A stretch of DNA of 43,012 bases from a virus, in IMG/VR virus record IMGVR_UViG_3300049433_000040, positions 1 to 43,012 of that record; one strand, given 5' to 3'. The number at the start of each line of letters is the position of its first letter. Within the stretch, counting starts at the first letter, position 1. A model generated the notes under the pieces. The model worked only from the letters and a program-made list of their open reading frames with translations. It was not told where the DNA came from and searched no databases. Below are positions 37,867 through 43,012 of the stretch, piece after piece. A program made the position numbers and the translations under genes.

Positions 37867-38258
37867 GGAATACTATAGCGCTGATATTATTATTTTTGTC
37901 TTGGCCGGTATGTCTTATCCACCGTTATTGGAATAATGCCCCTATTCGGTCCGTTAGTTGGATTTTATTCGATAAAACAGTGAATCAGGACTTTCGTTGG
38001 TATATGGTCTATTCGGAGTTAATGATATCGGCTTTATTCGTATTATTGTCTTTTCTGATAATTAAAGTTAAAACCCGTAAATTACAGGTAGTTTTATGGG
38101 CATTATTTTGGGTAAGCATTGTAGATATAGCAAATTATGTTCTCTTTTTTCGTAGGAACGAAATTGCTTTGACTGTAGAGGGTCTGATTATGTTTATCGG
38201 TGCAATTTTAATATTCAAACATGATACAACCCGTTACAAGCATGAGAAAGCCAATTGA
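37863..38258 (+). CDS. Polytopic membrane protein (131 aa)
   Basis: Four hydrophobic segments at about residues 5-20, 45-68, 76-95 and 102-124, with short charged loops and a basic/His-rich C-terminus (KHDTTRYKHEKAN). It is coupled to the preceding 53-residue gene through ATGA. No family is recognised. In this position it may be an antiholin, holin or superinfection-exclusion protein. Its 3' end overlaps the next gene. Confidence 0.62.
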   Translation: MRNTIALILLFLSWPVCLIHRYWNNAPIRSVSWILFDKTVNQDFRWYMVYSELMISALFVLLSFLIIKVKTRKLQVVLWALFWVSIVDIANYVLFFRRNEIALTVEGLIMFIGAILIFKHDTTRYKHEKAN

Positions 38259-38490
38259 AGTATGGCAATTTATTATTTCTCTGATGATTTTAATAATGTC
38301 CGTAGGGACCATGATTGTAAATCAGAGCAATAAAATTGTAAGCCAGGAGATAAGAATAAGTGATTTAGAACAGAATAAAAAAGAGTCAAAAGAACAGTTT
38401 GATAAAGTAAATGCCCGGTTAGATCAGGTCGTTGACAAACTAACGGATATTCTCATAGCACTTCAAAATAAAGAAAACAGAAAACCATAA
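38242..38490 (+). CDS. Membrane-anchored coiled-coil protein (inner-spanin-like)
   Basis: About 82 residues: a single N-terminal membrane helix (WQFIISLMILIMSVGTMIV), then a coiled coil rich in Glu, Lys and Gln (ISDLEQNKKESKEQFDKV and on). The N-in, C-out topology and coiled coil fit the inner-membrane spanin subunit (i-spanin, Rz-like). An alternative ATG at 38221 adds seven residues. I prefer 38242 because it places a basic MRK directly before the helix and reduces overlap with the previous gene. An XhlA-like role is less likely because the membrane helix is N-terminal. Confidence 0.6.
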   Translation: MRKPIEVWQFIISLMILIMSVGTMIVNQSNKIVSQEIRISDLEQNKKESKEQFDKVNARLDQVVDKLTDILIALQNKENRKP

Positions 38491-38494
38491 AAAC

Positions 38495-38794
38495 ATGGCA
38501 CAAATCACAGTACAAAAACAGTATAGTCTCAACTTGGCAGATGGAATTAAAGCCCTCATCTTGGCCGTAGCGGCTCCCGTCTTAGCAACAATTGAACAAT
38601 CATTTGAGGCCGGATCACTTACATTTAATTGGAAGTTGATAGCGATAACAGCAGGATCAGCGGCAATAGCCTACCTGACTAAAAACTATCTAACTCCGAC
38701 ACAAACAGTCTTATCGAATCAGACTGAAGCAGAAAAGCCTGTAGTCGTTGGCAACGTAGTCACCCAGCCCGAAATAAAGTCTCAACCAAAATAA
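38495..38794 (+). CDS. Two-helix membrane protein, holin candidate
   Basis: A 99-residue protein with two Ala/Ile/Leu helices, about 16-35 (GIKALILAVAAPVLATIEQ) and 46-66 (WKLIAITAGSAAIAYLTKNYL), and a hydrophilic C-terminal tail (PTQTVLSNQTEAEKPVVVG and following). Size, paired helices and position three genes before the endolysin make it the strongest holin candidate in the window. It starts 4 bases after the previous stop. Confidence 0.63.
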   Translation: MAQITVQKQYSLNLADGIKALILAVAAPVLATIEQSFEAGSLTFNWKLIAITAGSAAIAYLTKNYLTPTQTVLSNQTEAEKPVVVGNVVTQPEIKSQPK

Positions 38795-38802
38795 TAAATA
38801 AA

Positions 38803-39294
38803 ATGAAGGTCTATTTAGTTATTATCGCACTGCTTATTATCTCCAATGTTTCTTTTTCCCAGAGCATCTTTGATCCGCTTCCAACGAATACCCCAATTAA
38901 ATCCGCTTCAAGATCGCCCATTCGATCAAGGGCTATGGTTATTACCCCGGCAGGAGATTCTATTTATAATGGATTTCGCATAGGAGGGCTTTCCGCTCTC
39001 GTTGCTATCGGCACCAATAGTACATCGGCCATTTACGCCGGGTTCACGGCAGGGTATGAACACGATACAAAGAAGGTCGCAACCGGTCGATGGGTGACTG
39101 ATTATGCCATTGAGGGGGGATTATATGGAGGGGCCGGTAAGCAGGCCCCGACGAACTGGCAAACAACAGGAGCTATTGGCTTATCGATAGTTCTTTTAAA
39201 CAAGCATCTAGTCTTAGGTGTACTATACGATTTTACAATGGGAAAGCCCATGGCCGCTACCGGTCCTAATGGATATTTAACTCCAACTAACTAA
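38803..39294 (+). CDS. Secreted/outer-membrane-like protein (163 aa)
   Basis: A signal peptide (MKVYLVIIALLIISNVSFSQ) is followed by a Pro/Ser-rich linker and about 100 residues of alternating strands with many Gly/Tyr residues (GYEHDTKKVATGRWVTDYAI, EGGLYGGAG, LVLGVLYDFTMG). This looks like a periplasmic or outer-membrane beta-structured protein. Beside an inner-spanin-like gene, it may be the outer-membrane partner for the last lysis step, or a surface-exclusion protein. The lipobox normally seen in o-spanins is absent, so either role is tentative. Confidence 0.58.
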   Translation: MKVYLVIIALLIISNVSFSQSIFDPLPTNTPIKSASRSPIRSRAMVITPAGDSIYNGFRIGGLSALVAIGTNSTSAIYAGFTAGYEHDTKKVATGRWVTDYAIEGGLYGGAGKQAPTNWQTTGAIGLSIVLLNKHLVLGVLYDFTMGKPMAATGPNGYLTPTN

Positions 39295-39297
39295 CCA

Positions 39298-39402
39298 TTG
39301 AGAAAACCCAAAAAAGATATATTCTTTATATGGTTATTTGGAATCCTTTTAACCATTGGGTTCCTTATTTTTTTTCTTTGGCTATTCTCTAAATTTCATT
39401 AA
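39298..39402 (+). CDS. 33-34-residue single-pass membrane peptide, TTG start
   Basis: A short frame beginning TTG at 39298. It is basic at the N-terminus (RKPKKD) followed by a strong hydrophobic helix (IFFIWLFGILLTIGFLIFFLWLF) and SKFH. It fills the gap between the secreted protein and the endolysin exactly, and its stop is 2 bases before the endolysin ATG. Such peptides can act as holin or lysis effectors. Translation from TTG is the uncertain part; the positive-inside layout supports a real membrane peptide. Confidence 0.55.
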   Translation: MRKPKKDIFFIWLFGILLTIGFLIFFLWLFSKFH

Positions 39403-39404
39403 TC

Positions 39405-39872
39405 ATGGATCAGCGCTCATTAGATAATTTGAATACTTTACATCCAAAGTTCAGGCAATCGGCGATTGACGCATGGGCTGAAGCGCAATCCGCAATGCCT
39501 ACTAACGTAAAGATAGTGGTAGTCCAAGGTTTGCGAACATTTGCCGAAAGTAATGCTTTGTACGTTCAAGGGAGAGGATCGCCAGGAAACATTGTCACTA
39601 AGGCTAAGGCCGGGCAATCATATCATAATTATGGATTTGCCTTCGATTTTGCAATGCTTACAAATGGGAAAGAGGATAATGTAGTAGGTCCAAATTGGAT
39701 GAAAGTGGTCGCCATTATGAAAGATCACGGCATGACATGGGGAGGCGATTTCCCCGAAGGATTTCATGATAACCCGCATTTTGAGAACAAATACGGCCAT
39801 AACTGGCGTGATCTATTGGATATGTACAATAAAAAAGAGTTTATTGCCGGTACGCAGTATGTTGATATTTAG
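39405..39872 (+). CDS. Endolysin, M15C L-alanyl-D-glutamate/D-Ala-type peptidase
   Basis: A 155-residue zinc peptidase of the VanY/M15C type that cuts the peptide stems of peptidoglycan at lysis. Visible signatures are SYHNYGFAFDFAM at 72-84 (H74 and D81 as zinc ligands) and DNPHFENKYG (H125 as third ligand), with R44 in QGLRTFAE and D115 near WGGDF. No signal peptide is present, so it needs a holin, consistent with the membrane genes just upstream. It is followed by a strong terminator at 39908. The length fits single-domain phage endolysins. Confidence 0.88.
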   Translation: MDQRSLDNLNTLHPKFRQSAIDAWAEAQSAMPTNVKIVVVQGLRTFAESNALYVQGRGSPGNIVTKAKAGQSYHNYGFAFDFAMLTNGKEDNVVGPNWMKVVAIMKDHGMTWGGDFPEGFHDNPHFENKYGHNWRDLLDMYNKKEFIAGTQYVDI

Positions 39873-39907
39873 TCATTTCTGTCTTGTTTATTCATATTTA
39901 CAGTTTT

Positions 39908-39933
39908 CTCCCGGCTTCTGGTCGGGAGTTTTT
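39908..39933 (+). terminator. Strong intrinsic terminator closing the late operon
   Basis: A perfect stem CTCCCG (39908-39913) / CGGGAG (39923-39928) with a 9-base loop is followed directly by five T residues. It lies 36 bases after the endolysin stop and ends the structural-lysis unit. A fresh promoter-like box follows a few bases on, so the genes beyond belong to a separate transcript. Confidence 0.85.
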
Positions 39934-39940
39934 GTAAAAT

Positions 39941-39948
39941 TAATTTTG
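39941..39948 (+). promoter_or_regulatory. -7 box for the accessory operon
   Basis: TAATTTTG is an exact match to the Bacteroidota -7 consensus TAnnTTTG, placed right after the terminator and 32 bases before the ATG at 39981. A clear TTTG -33 element is not seen at the usual distance, since that position falls in the terminator stem. Confidence 0.55.
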
Positions 39949-39980
39949 GTAGTTCCGAAAGTCAGTATTACCTTAGCGGT

Positions 39981-40148
39981 ATGGAACAGAAGAAACAGCA
40001 TCAATATAGTTTCAAGGCCCCTGAGGAACTGATAGAACAAGTGTGCACCATAATCGATAATGAGAATAGGAAGATAAAGAACAGGAAGGCCAGAAAGACT
40101 CTAAGTAGCAAAATAAAGGATCTTCTATACGATTATATTTCCCGGTAA
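39981..40148 (+). CDS. Small basic ribbon-helix-helix-like protein (55 aa)
   Basis: Begins MEQKKQHQYSFKAPEELIEQ and ends SSKIKDLLYDYISR. A short strand (YSFKA) precedes a helix (PEELIEQVCTIIDNEN), a basic turn (RKIKNRKARK) and a helix (LSSKIKDLLYDYI), the order expected for a ribbon-helix-helix DNA-binding protein. It is the first gene after the terminator and the -7 box, so it probably regulates this accessory operon. The pattern match is modest and no operator repeat is obvious. Confidence 0.58.
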   Translation: MEQKKQHQYSFKAPEELIEQVCTIIDNENRKIKNRKARKTLSSKIKDLLYDYISR

Positions 40149-40157
40149 AATATTTTT

Positions 40158-40346
40158 ATGAAACTAGAGACAGCGGCAATAATTTTTAAATGGGTGATAT
40201 TCGGGATAATCATAGCTTATTTGATAGACGTATCCTTTAGGCTCATGAGCACCCGCTCCACGTTTGAGAATGTTGGCGGATTATTGTTTCTCGTCGTTAT
40301 AATTTTGGGATCAATTTTAATTTGTAAAACAAACAATAAAAAGTAA
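40158..40346 (+). CDS. Two-helix membrane protein (62 aa)
   Basis: Two hydrophobic segments, about 6-26 (AAIIFKWVIFGIIIAYLI) and 40-57 (GGLLFLVVIILGSILI), joined by a short basic loop (RLMSTRS), with a lysine-rich end. It starts 9 bases after the ribbon-helix-helix-like gene and its stop is 1 base before the SPFH lipoprotein start, so it is probably co-expressed and may be its membrane partner. No family is recognised. Confidence 0.6.
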   Translation: MKLETAAIIFKWVIFGIIIAYLIDVSFRLMSTRSTFENVGGLLFLVVIILGSILICKTNNKK

Positions 40347-40347
40347 A

Positions 40348-41214
40348 ATGAAAAATTTAATCATTGCCGGTTCAATATCTTTTATAATTATTATTCTTCT
40401 TTTTGCTGGATGCCACCGTGTAAGTCCGACTGAAGTAGGATTTAAAATAAGCAATTCAGGAGATTACCGGGGAGTTGATAGCCTTCCCGTTATCACAGGA
40501 TATAATTTCGTATTTCCCGGGATATCTTATATAGTAACTCTTCCCACTACGCAACAACATGTAGTTTGGAGTGATGACGATAAAGAAGGTTCTCAATCAG
40601 GACAGGCTATTATAGTTTCCTGTTTAGGCGGCGCAGGTTTTAGAATGGACGTAGGCTTTAACTATCGTGTCAATCCTAATTTGGCAAGCAAGATTTATCT
40701 CAAATATCGGACAGACGATTTAGAAAGGATCACCAGTACTTATCTCAGAAATGTAGTAAGAGGTACGATGCAAGATTTATCCGGGACCATGACGGTGGAT
40801 TCTGTATTGAATAGTCTTCCATATTACGAGCATACGGTGGCAGCGCAGCTTACCGAAAGGCTAGGCAAAGAAGGCTTTATTGTTGATAATTTCAATATCA
40901 CAAAACAGCCCATTCCCAGTGATTCTAATTTAGCCAATTCAATCAATAACAAAATAAAGGCAAAGCAGGATGCCGAAACCTCTAAGATGCAATTACAGCA
41001 ATCTATTGCCGAAGCCAATAAGCTAATAGCAACGGCCCGGGGAGATAGCGCGTCTAAGGTAATCAATGCCCTTGCTGATGCTGAAGTGATTAAGGTAAAG
41101 ACGCAAGTATTAAGCGCCTCTCCCAACTATATCGAATTGGTCAAGGCTGAAAAGTGGGATGGCAAATTGCCTACTTATATGACCAGTGGGAGTGCTTTAT
41201 TCAATATAAAGTAA
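40348..41214 (+). CDS. SPFH/prohibitin (Band 7)-like lipoprotein
   Basis: A 288-residue protein with a hydrophobic N-terminus and a lipobox-like FAGC ending at C22, so it is likely lipidated. About 25-180 resembles the SPFH/Band 7 core, with the typical GFNYRVNPNLASKIYLKY strand and DLERITSTYLRNVVRGTMQD segment. About 185-255 is an Ala/Glu/Lys coiled coil (KAKQDAETSKMQLQQ, ARGDSASKVINALADAE), as in HflK/HflC and prohibitins, which oligomerise into ring scaffolds. Bacterial SPFH proteins hold membrane proteases and microdomains. A phage copy could modulate FtsH-like proteolysis, membrane stress or exclusion. That role is inference. Confidence 0.8.
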   Translation: MKNLIIAGSISFIIIILLFAGCHRVSPTEVGFKISNSGDYRGVDSLPVITGYNFVFPGISYIVTLPTTQQHVVWSDDDKEGSQSGQAIIVSCLGGAGFRMDVGFNYRVNPNLASKIYLKYRTDDLERITSTYLRNVVRGTMQDLSGTMTVDSVLNSLPYYEHTVAAQLTERLGKEGFIVDNFNITKQPIPSDSNLANSINNKIKAKQDAETSKMQLQQSIAEANKLIATARGDSASKVINALADAEVIKVKTQVLSASPNYIELVKAEKWDGKLPTYMTSGSALFNIK

Positions 41215-41218
41215 AGTC

Positions 41219-41299
41219 ATGTCTTACGATAAGATAGAGAGCTATTGTCTCATTATACTTGGAATCATTTTCATAATTGCCTGTATATTTATACCGTAA
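41219..41299 (+). CDS. 26-residue hydrophobic membrane peptide
   Basis: An ATG 4 bases after the SPFH stop gives MSYDKIESYC then LIILGIIFIIACIFIP. It is one short membrane helix filling the gap to the next gene. Micro-proteins of this kind often modulate a neighbouring membrane complex. Support is its exact fit in the operon and its hydrophobic pattern; expression is unproven. Confidence 0.5.
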   Translation: MSYDKIESYCLIILGIIFIIACIFIP

Positions 41300-41309
41300 A
41301 TTAAAAGAC

Positions 41310-41600
41310 ATGAACAATACAACCCCTATAGTAAGAACTCCATACATGCAGCAGGTCATGAATGAAATTTATAACAAAGTTGCAATCGAAGCTATTGCCA
41401 GTGGGTTTGATGGATCTTGGGAACGAGTGATTGCGGAAAGGCTTTACATTGACTATCTCAAAGACCATTCCGAATGTTGTGAAATTGTGGGCAGTATAAA
41501 AATTTTTTCTTCTTTGAAAAATGCATGCCAAAAAGCAGCCTATTTGATCACATCCAGCAAAATTCCATCTGAAGACACAGCAGATATTGGGATTGACTAA
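41310..41600 (+). CDS. Uncharacterised small protein (96 aa)
   Basis: A soluble, mostly helical protein beginning MNNTTPIVRTPYMQQVMNEI, with FDGSWERVIAERLYIDYLKD in the middle and two adjacent Cys (ECCEIVG). I chose the ATG at 41310 over an upstream in-frame TTG (41277), which would overlap the 26-residue membrane peptide. Its stop is 1 base before the next ATG. No family is recognised. Confidence 0.58.
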   Translation: MNNTTPIVRTPYMQQVMNEIYNKVAIEAIASGFDGSWERVIAERLYIDYLKDHSECCEIVGSIKIFSSLKNACQKAAYLITSSKIPSEDTADIGID

Positions 41601-41601
41601 A

Positions 41602-41778
41602 ATGAGAAGCGCCGATAAAATATCTGTTACTATTCTTGATCTCTTCAACCTTTATCAACAAGGGATGTCTGATTTCATGAAAGCTGCCAAAAAAGAACAT
41701 GGAATAAAGATAGGCCCAGTGGACGCAGCCCCGCTTAATCAAAAATTCAAACAATATATTATTAAACTCAAAAAATGA
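41602..41778 (+). CDS. Uncharacterised small protein (58 aa)
   Basis: A basic helical protein, MRSADKISVTILDLFNLYQQ and on, ending [11 protein letters not shown]. The ATG at 41602 sits 1 base after the previous stop; an upstream TTG at 41587 adds five residues and is less likely. Its stop overlaps the next start as ATGA, so it is translationally coupled to the DUF6745-like gene. No function is recognised. Confidence 0.57.
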   Translation: MRSADKISVTILDLFNLYQQGMSDFMKAAKKEHGIKIGPVDAAPLNQKFKQYIIKLKK

Positions 41779-42683
41779 AACTGACAAAATTAACCCCAGT
41801 ACAAAAGGCTAGGCTAAAAGAAATAAAAGAGGCTTTTATAAAAAAGGCCCTTACTTTTCAAGAAATAGACGTTAAAAAATCTTTGAAAGTAATCGAATTT
41901 GTCTACTCTCTAGGTAAACGGGCTATGCCAAAAGTATACCAAGTTTCAAGTCCTTATGCAGCTCAGCGGTTGGCAAATGAGCTGAAAGGAACTAAAAATA
42001 AATTCTATCCATTTGGGACTTATTTGTCAATTCGCTACCAATCTTGGTATGCTTATTATGATACTTTCTTAGAATTTGGAATTTTACCAAAAGAAAAGTT
42101 TGAAAAATATTACAAATTACGGGAAATCACAGAAACGGGCATCTATGATACAATAGAATTTCAACATGCAATTATTGTCTGCGAAAAACCAGTTTCCTGC
42201 AAAAAAAACGAAAAAGGTCTTCATTGCATCGATGGTCCCGCAATCAAATGGCGGGATGGTTATGAGCAATATTATGTGAATGGGCGAGCTGTTGAAAAAG
42301 CATGGTCAAAAAAGTGCATCGCCGGTCAAGTAACCCAACAAGAATTTATTGAAGAACAAAACGATGAAAAACGTAGTGCTGCTTATATGTTCTTGGGAGA
42401 ACAGAAGATGATGAATTTATTGGATGCGTCTTTGATAGACGAAGTATTGCTGACTCATGCAAACGGGGAGTCGGAAAAAATCGGTTTTTATAAAACTAAA
42501 AAATCGCTTAATAAATTCAAAAATAAGCCCTATGCCTGGAGAAAAATGACATGTCCATCCACTGGGACTATCTATCTAACCCCAACTAATCCAGATCTAA
42601 AGACAGCCTTAGAAGTAGCTAAATTTCATAGGCCAGAATTTGTCCCAACTGACATTAATTATTCATGGATTTCAAGAAGTTAA
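41775..42683 (+). CDS. DUF6745-like protein (302 aa)
   Basis: The N-terminal third is helical and basic. [28 protein letters not shown] at about 78-105 is an aromatic segment. The [27 protein letters not shown] stretch (about 143-169) matches the HxxDGPAxxxxDGxxxYYxxG signature I associate with DUF6745. A C-terminal SGxxYL-like strand follows ([11 protein letters not shown]), then [19 protein letters not shown], similar to that family's end. Its biochemical function is not established to my knowledge. It is coupled upstream (ATGA), and its stop is 2 bases before the start of the repeat-encoded ORF, so it is probably in one operon with the array. Confidence 0.6.
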   Translation: MKLTKLTPVQKARLKEIKEAFIKKALTFQEIDVKKSLKVIEFVYSLGKRAMPKVYQVSSPYAAQRLANELKGTKNKFYPFGTYLSIRYQSWYAYYDTFLEFGILPKEKFEKYYKLREITETGIYDTIEFQHAIIVCEKPVSCKKNEKGLHCIDGPAIKWRDGYEQYYVNGRAVEKAWSKKCIAGQVTQQEFIEEQNDEKRSAAYMFLGEQKMMNLLDASLIDEVLLTHANGESEKIGFYKTKKSLNKFKNKPYAWRKMTCPSTGTIYLTPTNPDLKTALEVAKFHRPEFVPTDINYSWISRS

Positions 42684-42685
42684 CC

Positions 42686-43012
42686 ATGAATAATATAGTA
42701 TATTATCCGAAAAATGTCTGGACGGAGGTCGGGACGGAGGTCTGGACGGAGGTCTGGACGGAGGTCGAGACGAAGGTCAGGACGGAGGTCGGGACGGAGG
42801 TCGGGACGGAGGTCGAGACGGAGGTCGGGACGGAGGTCGGGACGGAGGTCGAGACGGAGGTCGAGACGGAGGTCTGGACGGAGGTCGGGACGGAGGTCAG
42901 GACGGAGGTCGTGACGGAGGTCAGGACGGAGGTCAGGACGGAGGTCTGGACGGAGGTCTGGACGGAGGTCGAGACGGAGGTCGGGACGGAGGTCGGGACG
43001 GAGGTCAGGACG
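42686..43012 (+). CDS. Partial ORF of Thr-Glu-Val-x tetrapeptide repeats, open at window end
   Basis: The ATG at 42686 is 2 bases after the preceding stop (an in-frame ATG at 42665 would overlap it). The product reads [12 protein letters not shown] and then TEVx repeated, one tetrapeptide per 12-base unit, with no stop to the window end (109 codons). The x residues in order are W, G, W, W, E, R, G, G, E, G, G, E, E, W, G, R, V, R, R, W, W, E, G, G, R; one unit reads TKV. The Thr, Glu/Lys and Val codons do not vary at wobble bases. Alternating T/V and E/x could form a beta-sheet or beta-solenoid surface. Whether it is translated is not known. Confidence 0.5.
   Translation, partial: MNNIVYYPKNVWTEVGTEVWTEVWTEVETKVRTEVGTEVGTEVETEVGTEVGTEVETEVETEVWTEVGTEVRTEVVTEVRTEVRTEVWTEVWTEVETEVGTEVGTEVRT
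42721..43012 (+). repeat. 12-bp tandem repeat array, conserved 10-bp core with variable dinucleotide
   Basis: Twenty-four complete 12-base units plus 4 bases, reaching the window edge; five bases of a partial unit lie upstream (42716-42720). The core GACGGAGGTC is identical in 23 of 24 units; unit 5 (42769) has GACGAAGGTC. The last two bases vary: GG eight times, TG five, GA five, AG five, GT once, and never C. Local G+C is 67-75% per perfect-core unit, against AT-rich flanks. Each perfect core contains GGAGGT, complementary to the 16S 3' anti-Shine-Dalgarno. The total array length is unknown because it is cut. Confidence 0.95.

Noticed and set aside
39766-40032. Plus-strand frame crossing endolysin, terminator and next gene start.
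   Set aside because: It runs through a strong terminator and overlaps two better genes; its sequence is not protein-like.
42714-42914. Arg-rich SGRR-repeat ORF from ATG 42714.
   Set aside because: It lies wholly inside the array, ends only because one unit has GT (TGA), and lacks an operon-type start. The TEVx frame starts 2 bases after the previous stop and stays open.
42721-43012. Array considered as CRISPR or diversity-generating-retroelement target.
   Set aside because: Units are 12 bases with only 2 variable positions, so there are no spacers. No cas gene or reverse transcriptase is in the window, and the changes are not restricted to adenine sites.

Overview
The window looks like about 43 kb of the late (virion, tail and lysis) half of a tailed double-stranded DNA phage, or a prophage, of a Bacteroidota host. 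Evidence for the host: many secreted proteins carry short signal peptides ending in GQ, AQ or SQ; -7 promoter boxes resemble TAnnTTTG; Shine-Dalgarno sequences are scarce; and the DNA is AT-rich. All genes but one lie on the + strand and are tightly packed, often with ATGA or TAATG stop/start overlaps, so translation is probably coupled. I see no tape-measure or sheath gene. Together with ring-like connectors and a 1309-residue hub protein, this suggests a short-tailed, podovirus-like particle. It may be a distant relative of crAss-like phages, but I cannot prove that from sequence alone. No integrase, replication genes, tRNA or CRISPR array is visible, and the genome probably continues beyond both ends.

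Layout. 0-8.3 kb: portal, large terminase, a tiny minus-strand ribbon-helix-helix regulator (4458-4613), a scaffold-like protein, the major capsid protein and one unknown gene, with hairpin terminators after the last two. 8.35-17.0 kb: connector/ring-like proteins, the hub, a cupin-like protein and two internal virion proteins. 17.0-24.6 kb: a 2090-residue virion polyprotein and a lytic-transglycosylase-like protein. The polyprotein contains a histidine-phosphatase domain whose two halves are in swapped order, and just downstream a recognisable small phage protein is encoded in another reading frame. 24.6-26.6 kb: two small structural proteins and a homing endonuclease. 26.6-37.4 kb: a tail fibre/spike cassette containing an SGNH esterase fibre, two fibre-like proteins, a beta-helix protein, an RCC1-propeller protein and an alpha/beta hydrolase. 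Five consecutive members carry N-terminal signal peptides; one of these is hidden because its start codon reads ATA. 37.4-39.9 kb: lysis region with several membrane proteins and an M15 endolysin, closed by a strong terminator.

39.95-43.0 kb: a separate accessory operon with its own promoter-like box. It holds a small ribbon-helix-helix-like protein, membrane peptides, an SPFH/prohibitin-like lipoprotein, two unknown proteins and a DUF6745-like protein. Two bases after the last of these begins an ORF that enters a GC-rich 12-bp tandem array (24 full units plus a partial one) and runs off the window. The array has a nearly invariant 10-base core, GACGGAGGTC, and a variable dinucleotide. It encodes Thr-Glu-Val-x repeats, and each core contains GGAGGT, a perfect match to the 16S anti-Shine-Dalgarno sequence. 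This terminal unit is the strongest candidate for something undescribed.
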